From the NCBI GenBank assembly GCA_946807835.1, contig OX327712.1, forward strand, positions 15,084,001-15,148,000: a stretch of DNA of 64,000 bases, in the 5' to 3' direction. The notes below the pieces were generated by a model. The model saw nothing but the letters and a program-made list of their open reading frames with translations, ran no database searches and was not told the origin of the DNA. A program made the position numbers and the translations under genes. This DNA is from Ailanthus altissimus (taxonomy: Eukaryota; Streptophyta; Magnoliopsida; Sapindales; Simaroubaceae). Shown here piece by piece: positions 32,747-44,629 of the stretch; positions within the stretch are counted from its first letter, which is position 1; each line of letters opens with the position of its first letter.

Positions 32747-34267
32747 TCATTTCTCCTCTTTTCTAGTCATATTGCCTTGACTTTCCTCCAATACCACTCT
32801 AAGGTGCTGGTCGTCAATTTGATCATCCTTCTCCAATACCACTTCTTGTTGATTGACTTCCTTTACTTGTTTATGTTGTGTAGCTGTGAGGCCCTGTTGA
32901 TAGTCCCAACGATCCCGTTTCATTTGCCAAATTTGTTTGGGTCTCTTCTCTGATATACAATATTTGTCCTCATGACCAAACTGTTTACATTTAGAGCATG
33001 TTGTTGGTTTCCATTTATAAGTCACTTCCTGGATAAGGATTATCCCCAGTTCATCCTCCAATGTCAGCATATGTGGGAATTCACCTCCTACATCCATTTC
33101 AACCAAGACCCTCGCATAAGCTAATTTGGTTCTATTCAAGGTGCATTGATCACAATATTTTGAAATACCTAAAGAACTAATAATTCGGCTCAGCATAGAG
33201 GTACTCTAAAACTCCTATGGCAACCCTGGCAATTGTATCCAAATAAGCACAAAATGAATACTAAACATATTTATAACCATCCTTAATTTCTAAATTTTAA
33301 CAATTAAAGGCCGATTATTGAATGTAATTAACCCATTTCCAAAGCCTTTTTTTGTCCCAATTCATTATCAAAATTGAACAAAAATAATTCTTGTTTAATA
33401 GAATGAATAGAGATTAATCCCTACCATTTCTAGCGATTCATCACAAAAGTTTGTAGTTGATGGAACCGTGGGATGAGACCATATACACCCCTAATCAAAG
33501 CATATTTCCATCTTTGTTCTTCTTCAATTAGCTCATTTGAATGGAATTTCACCACCTTGGTCATTGCAGATTTTTGGAGCAATAAATTGTAATTCACCTT
33601 CGGGGTTAAAATTTTGATTACCAGAAAATAAGGAACTCCACGGCTTTGTAAGTTTGGTACCAATATCACCGTTGTCTGTGTGCTATTTGGTATTTGCCGA
33701 TTCCTCCTTCAAATTCCCACCAAGGTCTACTGCATCAGAGGAGAACGATCTTCCGGTTTGACTCGACACATCCAAAGCCAGACCCTCCAAGTTCTTCTTC
33801 ATCACCGAGATTTTTGGCAGCATGCAACCAGCATTAGCAGTAGCAGTGCTATTGCCAGAACCAGCAACTGGCCGGAACCCGTGAACGGCTGCAAGGTCGG
33901 ACGCAGTAGCGCCACCATCGTCATCAGCCGCTGCCGGGATAAGCGACCTCAACGCTGAGAGAGTTATTTCACCAGTAGCCGGAGCAGCGGCCACCGCACT
34001 AGAAAGTTGGGATCTCACCGCAGGCAGAGGTGGAGCAGTAACCACAGTCGAAGTCGGAGCAGCAACCCTAGACGAAGGCGGATTACTCACAGTCGGAGGA
34101 GCAGCAACCACAGTCGATGTCGGAGGAGACCCAGACGAAGGCAGAGCTGTCACAATCGACGGCGCAGCATCCAAAGCTTCAGCCACAGCTCCTCCAAGAG
34201 ACACAGGCGAGACGGCCGAGATCAGCGAATGCTGTCGAGCGGGGGACTTGCCTTTTTTCTTCCCCAT
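32747..34267 (-). pseudogene. LINE ORF1 (nucleic-acid-binding Gag-like protein), broken
   Basis: Starts MGKKKGKSPARQHSL at 34267 and runs through an Ala/Ser/Pro/Thr-rich stretch (to 33683). It then continues in other frames (33430-33669, QRWKYALIRGVYGLIPRF, a DUF4283-like part). The last piece (32747-33196) holds CSKCKQFGHEDKYC, a CX2CX4HX4C knuckle. ORF1 proteins coat the LINE RNA. At least two frameshifts are present. Confidence 0.85.
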
Positions 34268-34322
34268 GGATACGGCGCGTGTTAGCCGAGGCTAACTGAC
34301 GCTGAGAGAGAAAAGGCTAACT

Positions 34323-34867
34323 GGAGCATTATTTTAAATGATGGAGTCCACGCGGTTTGATACGAGACAAATTAAGACATCAAATGCTTAATTTTCATTA
34401 ATTAAATTTTTTTTTTTAATAGAAGTAGTACATCTCACCTTTTAATTAACAAATGATACCATAATAATTCAAATATAAACTAATTAAAATAACACCAACT
34501 TAATAACTTCCAGTTTAAATATAACCTAATTAAAATATTATTAACTAAATAACCCTCTCATATAAATAAATAGAAAGATTAAAATTGTCCTCAACTCAAA
34601 TATTAACTAATTAAAATATCATTAACTAAATAACCCTCTCATAAAAATAGAGGAGTTAAAATTAGCATCCCTACAATTAAAGAAAACTATAACTATCCTA
34701 AATAGGATTAGAATTTGAAACCCTAACCTAGATGTTGAGGTATCAGGGTCTCTAATCTGACAGCTGATAAACTAACTTAGTCATAGCTCTTATACAAGTT
34801 TATTGCTAGAATCAACATTATCACTAATCTTATGTAGTGATTAGGATTAGTATTGATTCTATTCGTT
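34323..34867. other. Right flank of the LINE, no gene
   Basis: Starts with the second target copy and the rest of the repeat shared with 2930-3130. At about 34480-34660 a unit of about 110 bases (..ATTAAAATAT.ATTAACTAAATAACCCTCTCAT..) occurs twice. Confidence 0.55.
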
Positions 34868-36310
34868 GGGATATATGTGCCATAATACTTCTTAGCCTGA
34901 TATTTAACACCTTAATACCCTAAGCGCGTGCAAAAGACTTCAATTACAAGTAAAACAAGAATAAACAAGATCAACCACACAAATAGAGTAAAAAATTAAA
35001 AACATAAAGCACAAGAATATACGTGATTCGACAATAAATGCTTATGTCCATGGTGGATCTCAAATCATTGTTTTTTTTTTATTCAATTCTTTTATATAGA
35101 AAGAACCCTTAAAAGAGAAACTTAAGGAATACAACAATAGAGAAACTTCTAAAGAATTTACTTAGTGCTATCTTGCGCTTATGCTAGTGCTCAAGTGCTA
35201 GAGCTGTTCCAACCTTTTATTTTCTCTCTTATTGATGCATTAATAATTCTAATATATTATAAGGGTTTATATAGGCTCTAAATAACCTTTAAAAATCCAA
35301 TTTCTTACTGAAATAAGAGTTCACATGTTTAGGAAGTCCAAAATTAATTAAACATGCAATTAGAACTAAAATAAGATTTTTTTCCAAATAGGCAACGCAA
35401 CATCGTTCAATCTCTAACACTAAGGTGTTAATGCAACTTGTCCAATGATGGGGCATTCATCAACCAATACTGAGGCAATCTAAGGCCAACGTCGTGGTGT
35501 TCATATCTGAGCATGTTGCCCTTGTACTTCTATGCCCTACCTCACATCTAACTTCTCGTTTTGTACCCTTTTTGTCCACCCACTACATTCTTTTACCACG
35601 TGTCAACTCTTCTTTGATTTTCAACTCAAAATTAAACATTAATTTTGAATCATCAAATACCAATAAACCCCTCATTGATTCAAAATATCTCTAAGAAGCT
35701 ATCTATGAACTATTATCTTTTCAACCAATGCTTAATTACTCTAGCATTGATTCCAGTTAAGTCTTGTGCTTAGACTTAACTCCTCAAAGGCTCGTGACTT
35801 TAGTCACAAAAATTCTGAATGTAACTCTTTCTGAGTAACCATCATATTATAATTTCCACTATTACCTAGACACCACCACAATATCTCCATGGCTATATCT
35901 TCTATTATCATACATTCTCTTTCGACCTTTTTCACCATGGTGAGATAATCTCTAATGTTGCCCTTGGTTTACATGTGCCTAACAAATCCATATTAAGACC
36001 CCACAACATTCTTCTAAGCATATACCCTTAACTGTGCTTCTTACCCATAGACCATTTAAATATCTTCTATATTCCTTTTACAAGAAGCCTTTAAGGATTC
36101 TACAACTTAAGTCTTATACACAGATCAATTACAACACTTTCACCCTTCCTTTTCGATTGCTTTTCAATCTCTATTCTATAGCCTTTTCCTTTGTAGTGTT
36201 GGTGCAGCTTGAAAGTTGAAGGAAGCATGGATATTTGTTTCAGATAAAGGGTTTCGCACTCCTGAAGCTTTTGCAAAATATTATGACTTTCCCCTGTTTG
36301 TTCTAACACT
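34868..36310 (-). mobile_element. Copia remnant (LTR plus gag), minus strand
   Basis: Read on the minus strand, about 35450 down to 34868 has LTR features: a CCATGGACATAAGC..TCGAATCACGTAT motif like the other Copia LTR ends here, and an end at ..ATATATCCCAACG. At 35780-36000 the minus-strand text GNIRDYLTMVKKVE..EILWWCLGNSGNYN resembles Copia gag (UBN2). Pol is absent. Boundaries are uncertain. Confidence 0.5.
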
Positions 36311-36649
36311 CCTTAAGTATTCTTTCATAGAGTAACAAATGGATTACTAAGTTCTACATCAATCATATACTTTGAAAAAGCTTGTTGTTCGATTCAATGG
36401 ATTTCCCTGAGACATCGATGTGAGCTAGTCCTCTTCTACTTCTTATATAGTGATTCTAGCATTATTGGGTTATCGATTTTTTAAGAATTCTTGTCGGTTA
36501 CGATGTCCCTCTGCAACTCTTGTCGGTTACAATGTCCTTCTACAACAAGCGGTTCTTTACCTTTTTGTTGTTTAAGGTACCAAAAATCCTCCTAGGCTAT
36601 TGGTTTTTCTCTCACAGAAGGATCTTGGTGCTTATTTAATCCCTCAATC

Positions 36650-37097
36650 TCTATATTCTTATTATGTACATGCCTCTTTTTCTTTTGCATATCATCCACG
36701 TATTTCTTCTATAGAGATTTGACCCTCTAAGATGGCCAACGTGGATTAGTTTTCGACAGTGTTTCATCCCCCTTCTTAGTTTTCTTTTGTATGCCATTCC
36801 CAAACCATAATGGGGCTGTGGCATGTATCCAATCTCCATAGAAATTAGGTCCAGGCTCTAGCTCACCCCTACTGACAAAAGGGCACTCTTTTCTTGAGTG
36901 TCCAAATCTCCTATAAGCCATGCAAAAATCTGGTAGTCATTTATACCGAATCAGAATAGTTACCACATCATCAACATTACCAACTGTAATTCTCAGAGTT
37001 GGATTAAGACAATATGTTCACAATAACCCTAATGAACTTCCCCAAGCAATCGTTGGAAGCCTCTCTATCAAGCTCTTCAACCTCCCCGATGAATGAT
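36650..37097 (-). pseudogene. Zinc-knuckle gag/ORF1 fragment
   Basis: Minus-strand text TVGNVDDVVTILIRYK then stop, LPDFCMAYRRFGHSRKECPF, and later NFYGDWIHATAPLW. This resembles the DUF4283 plus zf-CCHC_4 region of plant LINE ORF1 or related gag proteins, although the first Cys pair is incomplete (CMAY instead of CX2C). It is a fragment, cut on the right by the Gypsy LTR. Confidence 0.6.
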
Positions 37098-37895
37098 GAC
37101 CGGTCCTGACTTCTGAGCCCTACTCAAAAGTCGAGGCAGATCCTATAATAGTATAAGACTAACATATTCTTCACTCATTACATCTAATACAATAAGGATA
37201 TGTGCCCCAAAAAATTGTACACGTGTACATAAATATATAAAATAGAACAACACATACAACTTTGCGTGTTATAGACCAACCTCATAATGTAAAATTGTAT
37301 CACATCACATGAATTCTTGTGAAAAAATGAAAAAAATATGAGAAAATAAGAAAAAGGGCGATCTTGTGGCTTAGAGAGTAGACATAATAAAAAAATTATA
37401 TACTTTATATATACTGTAAATAATAGCTTTTACTAATAATTTATCATTATTTCCTCTTTTCTTTTCTTCTTTTTTTTTCTTTTCTCTCTCAATTTCTTTA
37501 TTTTCTTCTGCTCTATCTCTTTTTTTTCTCAACCTTGATTAGTATGTAAAATGAAACTATTACATTCTATTTATATCAAAAGCCACCACCCACTGAACCA
37601 ATCTGAGAAAGGCAACACATGCCACTAATCTTGGTAACATTTTTTCTTATCATTATTTAATTCCTTAGAAATGCTATCACTCCCCATGTAATGCTTTTAA
37701 ACCCCACATGTCAGAGTTTCTTCCAACAAATCCATTCACCAAACAATTCCATTATTTTATTGATTTCCAAAACCATTTAATAGTTGAGTCTCCACATGGC
37801 TTCAACTTCTTTAATAATAATGCTTCCTCATCCAAAATATTATTACTCTATTAGCTTAAATTGCCATTATATAGTCTACTTTCGTACACTTGTAT
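37098..37895 (-). repeat. 3' LTR of the deleted Gypsy element
   Basis: On the minus strand it starts near TGTAATACAAGTGTACG (about 37895) and ends near 37100. The right half contains a pyrimidine-rich stretch (37450-37530). Confidence 0.6.
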
Positions 37896-38075
37896 TACAA
37901 TTCCTCCCTCATTTTAAGAAATTCATCCTCGAAATTCACATATCTGTTTAAAACAAGTGCAGATACTAAGCAACTATACCAACCTTCTTAACAATCTCAT
38001 ACAGCCTAATGTGTTGAGGACTCAGTTCTTCTTGTTTGCCAAAATGAAATACATCATTTCATTGAGAAATTCATA

Positions 38076-38325
38076 AGAAGACTCTATTATCGACTACAAA
38101 TTCAAGCAGTGTGGGATGTTTATCTGCATAACTCTTCTACCTGTGTTGAGCTATTTTAAGTCTATCTTTGATAGTACTAAGTTTTTTACTAATGTTGATA
38201 AGAAGGCTCTATCACCGACTACAAATTCAAGCATTGCGCGATGTTTATCTGCATAACTCTTCTACCTGTGTTGAGCTATTTTGAGTCTATCTTTGATAGT
38301 ACTAATTTTCTCACTAATGGCTTAG
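38076..38325 (-). repeat. ~125 bp tandem duplication inside the Gypsy integrase remnant
   Basis: The stretch from AGAAGACTCTATTATCGACTAC (38076) is repeated from AGAAGGCTCTATCACCGACTAC (38201), with only a few changes. Both encode the same integrase C-terminal text on the minus strand. Confidence 0.9.
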
Positions 38326-39629
38326 ATAATCTTTGATCTTAAATATTTTCTCTTTCTGACTCATCCTAACAAACTAGAGTTCTACATTTTATTCTATATA
38401 AAGTCTCATATGGTGCCATATGGAGAAATAGTCTCATAAGGCTTGGATAATCTTTGATCCCAATATATAAAGTCTCATAAGGCTACTACCTTAAGGCATC
38501 TAAACTCTTTATATTGCTTCTAACAAATGGAGAAATAAAACTCTAGACAAAACTCTGTCTTTACCTTTTTACTGACATAGGGCATTGACTGCCCGAATAT
38601 CCTATATGGGTTGTCTCTTCTCTAGGTGCTTTACTACTGCTGCACTAGCTGACAAACTCTAACCTTATTTTTGCTTGATTGACAATGATTTACGTGTCTC
38701 TACCAACATCTATCAACCCTTATTGCAACTCTTACTAACTCATTGAAATCACTGTGCCCCATAATTATGATTATTGTCCTGTTATTGCCTTTAAGGCCAT
38801 ATTTAAATCTCTTACATTTATCTTTCGCAATTTACACTACATATGGGATGAATCTTAATGACTTTATATCAATTCTCGTACTCCTACATTTCATTGATTT
38901 CTATTCTACCTTAAAGAACTTACTAGCCCGAATGTCTTGGTAAATCATAGGAAGAAATTTAGCATTTAACTCTTTACAAAAAGTGGCCCAACTAATCACT
39001 CATTCATATTTATGTGAAAATAATGTCCACCAATAATATACTCTACCTTTAAGTAAAAATGTGACAAATGAAACCCTTTCATCATTAGTACATATCATAA
39101 TATCAAATATTCATTGTACTCTAGCAAGCTATGACTCTGCACTAGTCAGTTTATAGTGCCTAAAAAATTCTCTACCCCCAAACTGTGAACATGCTCTATT
39201 GTGTTCTTGCTTTTGGGTTGCTCGTATGTCTGTCTCTTTACTGTAACTGTAACTGTAACTATCGAAGCAGGTCCTTCTATAGAATTCTCTAAAGTGGGTC
39301 TGTTAAGCTATCCATATGTAGGTTGTATCTCATTTTATATCACTAACTGAGGGTATATCGACTCTATAATAGAGTTAGGCTAAGTTTGAAGTCTGAATTC
39401 AAGGGGATTAACTCAACTATCTCCCATCTAATAGGTTCCTTTCTTCTATTTAGTATCAAATGAGATCTTAGTTCTGCCACAAGTTTCGTGCAAGGTTGGC
39501 CACATGGATGCATGATGAAAATCTATAAAATGCTTTAAAATGTAATTGTTATGCATGCATCATGTGATTGTTATGCATGTATCATGTCATGGTCTACAAA
39601 ATTTAAAATCATACTCTGATACCAAACTA

Positions 39630-40000
39630 ATAAAACCCAACCTGAGCCTTCTTGAGAAGTCAAGGTGGATCTTATGTTAACATAAGACTAACATATTTTT
39701 CACTTATTGCATCTAATATAACGAGACTATTTTTGCTAATAAAAATGTACATGTGTACATAAATACATAAAACATAACAACTCATGTAGCTATACGTGTC
39801 TTGGGCCAACTTCAAAATGTGAAGACTGTATCACATCACATGAATCCTTGAGACGACTAGAAAAAAATAAAGGAAAAATAAAAAAAAGAGTGAGCTTGTG
39901 GCTCAATAAGTAGACATAATATAAAAATGTTATATACTTTACACATACTATAAATAATAGCTTCTACTAATAATTTAATAATAATAATACTATAAATAAT
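39630..40000 (-). repeat. 5' LTR part of the deleted Gypsy element
   Basis: Matches 37120-37450 over about 330 bases, including GTAGACATAATA.AAAAA.TTATATACTTTA and ATCACATCACATGAAT. Beyond about 39975 the two copies diverge, so this LTR is truncated or rearranged. Confidence 0.7.
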
Positions 40001-40835
40001 GTACATAGAAACCTGTAATAAAAGATAATCATGAAACTGTATACAGAGAAATAATAAACTTGTACTTAAAACATAAGCTGTCATGAAATCTATTCTGAAG
40101 CTGAGTATATGTAACGTAGCTTTGGAGTCATGTAGTATATACATATTCAAAACCACACCAAATTTATATCCGAAAAAAATATGGTCTCACCTGGTGGAGT
40201 AACTCATGCACAGACAGAGCAAGGGAACGTTGTATCTCTCGACGATATGTTGCATCACTCAAGTAGAGCAAATAAACTGGTCTACCTCATGCGCAGAGCA
40301 ACAACACTAAAGGAGAAGGTACGCATATGGTGGTTCAAAAAATACTACTATATAATATCGTGGAAGTATAACTATTTTAAAATAAATATTTCTTTATTGA
40401 ATGTAATCATAAGTTACACTATAATAAATTCTAAAAATATTTTTGAATATACTAAATATCATAAATATTTATCTATTTAAAATAAATTTATGAATAAATT
40501 TGATAATGTATAATTAAAACATAAACTGCTATATTAAAAGTATATAAAATATATATAATTATTCATTCACAAAATTGCACTAATCCTAAATTGGATCTGA
40601 ATTCTAAAGTCTATCAGCCATTGGTATGATTCTTGAATTATAGGATAATAAAAGATATTAATAGAACATATATATATATCATAAAAATTGAAATACAAAC
40701 ACTCTAACTTTGTAAAATTATTGCCCACTAAATTATTGGATATAAATTTAACTACCCAACTCATTTTTTGCATTTTTCTTTTATTTCCTTTTTTTGTTTT
40801 TCTCTTGGCTCTCTTCCTCTTCTCTTTTCTTAATT
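40001..40835. other. AT-rich spacer, no gene supported
   Basis: A 99-codon frame (40181-40480) starts with complex text (MVSPGGVTHAQTEQGNVVSLDDML) but ends in low-complexity AT-rich sequence. I do not recognise it; it may be an element fragment. A CT-rich tract lies at 40770-40835. Confidence 0.4.
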
Positions 40836-41012
40836 GTGAACGACGGTAGACCATATAATGGCAATTTGAGCTAATAAAGTAATAATATTTTGGATGAAGA
40901 AGCATTATTATTAAAGAAGTTGAAGCTATGTGGAGGTCAAATATTAAATAGTTTTGGAAATTAATAAAATAGTGAAATTGTTTGATGAATTGACTTGTTG
41001 GAAGAAACCCTA
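40836..41012 (+). repeat. Inverted fragment of the Gypsy LTR
   Basis: Reads like the reverse complement of about 37718-37885: GTAGACCATATAATGGCAATTT, GAAGCATTATTATTAAAGAA and TTGTTGGAAGAAACCCTAAC match. It is the LTR start of a second Gypsy copy in plus orientation, cut after about 170 bases. Confidence 0.8.
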
Positions 41013-41229
41013 ACTATAATAATCCTATGAATTCTAAAGGGAACAAGGATAGGCCACGGTATATTTGTTGGCTAAGGATTGTTACTTCAAGATTGAGGTT
41101 TGCAAGTCTAAGCTAAATATTTTAGAAAATGACAAAAGAACCAAGTTAACATACTAGAAGATAATGATGATTTGAGTGAACCCATTATTAGGTGTAATTC
41201 TAATCTTCTAAGTGTTAGTTATGCTTTTG

Positions 41230-43960
41230 AAAATAATGAATGATGGTTAGATTCAGGTGCAAATGTGCATGTGTTTTACACCAAGTTTTTTTAAAAAAAT
41301 TATCAGCACTTAAGTAGAGGAAGTGAGACTTTGGGAAATAATTCTACCACACAAGTACTTGGTGTTAGAGATATTGAATTGAATATAACCTTTGGAAAGA
41401 TTTTGACTCTCAAGGATGTGAGGCACATACTTAAAGTAAGGAGAAATCTTATTAGTGGATCTTCTTTAATCCAACAAGGATACATATTTGTGTTAGAAGC
41501 TAATAGGATAGTGATTTCATAAAACAATGTATTTGTGGGTAAAGAATATATTTGTGATGGTTTGTTTAAGTTGAATACTATTTCAGGTTTCAATAAAATT
41601 TATGAAGTTCTTTGTGCTGAAAGTGTTAATATGTGGCATGAGAGGCTTGGTTATGTGAATTTAAAGAAGATTAAAAGAATGATGGATCTTAGTTTAGTAC
41701 CTAAGGCACAAATTAATTTCAAACATAAGTGTGAAAATTGTATGCAAGCCAAACAACTTAGAAAGCCTTTTAAGTCCGTCAAAAGGAATACTTAAGTTTT
41801 AAAACTTATACATAGGGGCTTTTGTGATTCTAATAGAACACCAACTAAAGGTGGTAGTAAATATTTTGTGACTTTTATTATTGATTGATCAAAATATTGT
41901 TATATATATTGGATTAAAAAAAAAGATGAGGTTTTTTATAAATTGAATATGTATAAGAATCAGGCAGAGAATCAATTAGAGAAAATGATTAAGAAACTTA
42001 GATCTAATAGAGGAGAAAAATTTACATTTAGTGCTTTTAATACATTTTACGAAGATAATGAAATTATACATGAGGTAACACATCCATATTCACCACAACA
42101 ATAGTATTTTTTAAAGAAAAAATATAATTTTAATTGATATGGTGAATTCAATGTTGTTAAGTTTTGGTTTACTTGGGAACTTGTTGGGGGGGTGGGTAGG
42201 GGTGGAAACAATGTTATATGCATATTTTGTACTAAAAGGGTAATAATAAATTATCAAGAAAAAGACTTCTTATGAGGTTTGGAAATGTAAAAGCTCATAA
42301 TCTTAATATTCTTAAAGTGTGGGGGTGTTTAGCAAAAGTTGGTATTCCTAATCCCAAGGGAAAGAAGATAGCTTAAAACTATAAATACTATTTTCATAGG
42401 CAATGCTAAAAATGGTAATGCTAATAGATTCTTATTTATAAATTTTGAAGTTAATGGAATTTCCAACAACTCAATAATAGAATCTAGCCAAGCTACGTTC
42501 TTTGAAGATATTTTTCTGTTCAAATACAAAGTTAAAAAGCATATAAGTTATAATCAAACTTCAACTAGTGATTAACCATCTACTAGTATGATTATTGATG
42601 AATTACAAGTTGAACTTAAGATAAGAAAAAGACCTAAAGTAGCTAAGAAATTTTTAGAATATTTTTATACTTTTCTAGTAGAATGAGGTCCTACGTCTTA
42701 CAAAAAACCTATGGTTTCTATAGATGCACTTTTTTGAAGGAAGGCATTAATAATGAGTTTGATTCAATTGTTCAAAATAATACTTGAGTTTTAATAGATC
42801 CTCCTCTTGGAAAAAAGGCAATAAACTGCAAGTTGGTATTTAAAAAATTTCAAACCTGGTGGTGCAATAGATAAGTATAAAGTGAGGTTAGTAGCTAGAA
42901 GTTTTAACAAAATGAAGGAATAGATTACTTTGATATATATTCACCTATTACTAGTATTACAATAATTAGGATATTGATTGCCTTAGCATCAATTTATAAT
43001 CTAGTCATTCATCAAATGGATGTAAAGATTGCTTTCTTGAATATGGATTTAGATGAAGAAATATATACAAAAAAACCTAAATATTTTATAGTATAGGATC
43101 AAGAACATAAAGTTCATTAGTTAGTAAAATATCTTTACGGTATTAAACAAGCTCCAAACAATGGCATCAGAAATTTGATAAAGTGAGTTTAAATTATGAC
43201 TTTAAGATAAATAAGTTTGACAAGTGTGTATATTATAAAGAAAATGGTGGAGCTCATATCATATTATGTTTATACGTAAATGATATTTTGATATTTGGAT
43301 CAAACTTAGAGATAACAAATGATGTAAATGCTTACTTGTCGAGGAATTTTGATATCCAAGATTTGGAAGAAGCTCATATAACTCCATGCATGAGAATTAG
43401 AAAGACTTCAAAATGTGTTATATTGGATCAATAAAATTCTATAGAAAAATGTTAAGAACATTTGGATACTTTGATTATAGATCTATCTCTATACTGTGTG
43501 TTCCTAGAACAGAGTTTAAGGCAAATGAAGGAGAACCTATATCTTAATTGAGTATTTTCAAATGAAAGGATCTTTATTATATATAGCTAACCAAACTAAG
43601 CCTGATATATCTTATCCCATAATGTAGGAAGACTTCGTAGATATACTCATAATCCTAATAATGAACATTAGAATGCATTAGAGAGAATTTTCAAATTTCT
43701 CAGAGTTTTCATTGACTATTCCTTGTTTATCAAGGTTTCCCTTTTGTGATAGAGGGATATAGTGATGAAAAATGGATAACTGGTAATATAGATGTTAAAT
43801 CTATAAGTGATTATATATTTCTCTTAGTAGGAGCATGTATATCTTAAGGTTCTCAGAAACAAATGTTAACTTTCAAAAAGCACTATAGAGTCTGACCTAC
43901 TAGCTCTTAATATACCATGTAAAGAAGCTAAATAGAGATATCACTGAACCACAAGCATAC
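41230..43960 (+). mobile_element. Copia pol fragment A
   Basis: Protease text WLDSGANVHVF near 41250, pre-integrase (41331-41795, MWHERLGYVNLKKIKRMM, CENCMQAKQLRKPFKS), integrase in broken frames to about 42540, RT (42770-43434; the YVDD box reads YVND at about 43276) and RNase H scraps to about 43940. Many stops. No LTR was found next to its left end, which lies close to the Gypsy LTR fragment. Confidence 0.88.
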
Positions 43961-44629
43961 CATATTTTTGTTTTTTATTTTCATTGCTTTTACCAAGTTA
44001 TTGCAGGAATTTATACAGTGTGATATAGTCATCACATTTCAAGGTTGACCCACTACATGTATAACAACATAAGTTGTTATATTTCATATATTTATACACA
44101 CATGTATATTTTTGTTGAGGCACATAGTCCTTTTGTATTATATCCAAGTAGTGAAGTGTATGTTAGTCCTATGTTATCGCAGAGCCTGCCTCAATTTTTA
44201 AGAAGGGCTCGAGTTAGGTCCTATCAATAGGAATGCTACGAGTGGTGAAACATATGTTGTTGAGGGAATGCAGACCAAGAGGTAGCATTCAAGATTAGCC
44301 CACTTAAGTGAAATGGGTCAAAAGAGGATGTATGATAAAGGTGTTACTGGGAGGGATAAGATTCAGTCACCGAAGTATGTTAATAGAGTCAAGAGTTACA
44401 CTAAAAAGTAAAATATAAAGGATACCCAAGGCAAGATGCATTCAAATCTTTGAAGAATGAAGTCACAATCCTTATTAGAGTTAAGTTGATGCAAAGACTC
44501 AACTGAGATTAAATCTAAGTAATTTATTATTAAAATGGATGGATCCTGAAAAGATTCTTAAAAGAATTTTAATCAATTAGGAGTTTATTACAAATTGATG
44601 GTTTAAAATTGTAATTGTAAATCAAGAAT
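43961..44629 (+). other. Spacer with a small Copia pre-integrase scrap
   Basis: At about 44280-44400 one frame reads RLAHLSEMGQKRMYDKGV, similar to the pre-integrase region of a different Copia lineage. The rest shows no gene. Confidence 0.5.

Larger units (their letters stand above)
28873..34322 (-). mobile_element. L1-type LINE retrotransposon, near full length, decayed
   Basis: A non-LTR element on the minus strand, about 5.45 kb. GGAGCATTATTTT stands on both sides (28860-28872 and 34323-34335), a 13-base target duplication. The plus-strand T run just after the left copy is the 3' poly(A) tail. ORF1 begins with ATG at 34265-34267, about 55 bases from the 5' end. Then follow an ORF1 zinc knuckle, an endonuclease domain, reverse transcriptase with FADD and a zf-RVT domain, in the normal order. 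Frameshifts and stops break both ORFs, so it cannot move now. It is the only element here whose 5' end, tail and duplication can all be placed. Confidence 0.94.
37098..40000 (-). mobile_element. Internally deleted Ty3/Gypsy element (Del/Tekay-like), minus strand
   Basis: Direct repeats at about 37120-37450 and 39640-39975 are LTR sequences. A primer-binding site on the minus strand (reverse complement of ACTCTGATACCA, 39613-39624) fits initiator-Met tRNA. Gag text WATFCKELNAKFLPMIYQD lies near 38910-39000. Integrase C-terminal text MAPYETLYRIKCRTLV (near 38370-38420) and KDRLKIAQHR..KSYADKHPTLLEFVVDN (38080-38170) come next, then NFEDEFLKMREEL near 37910-37940, the usual sequence before the 3' LTR. 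Protease, RT and RNase H are missing. It is dead and non-autonomous. Confidence 0.75.

Noticed and set aside
40181..40480. 99-codon frame starting MVSPGGVTHAQ
   Set aside because: Complex for about 50 codons, then low-complexity AT-rich text. No family recognised and no promoter context.
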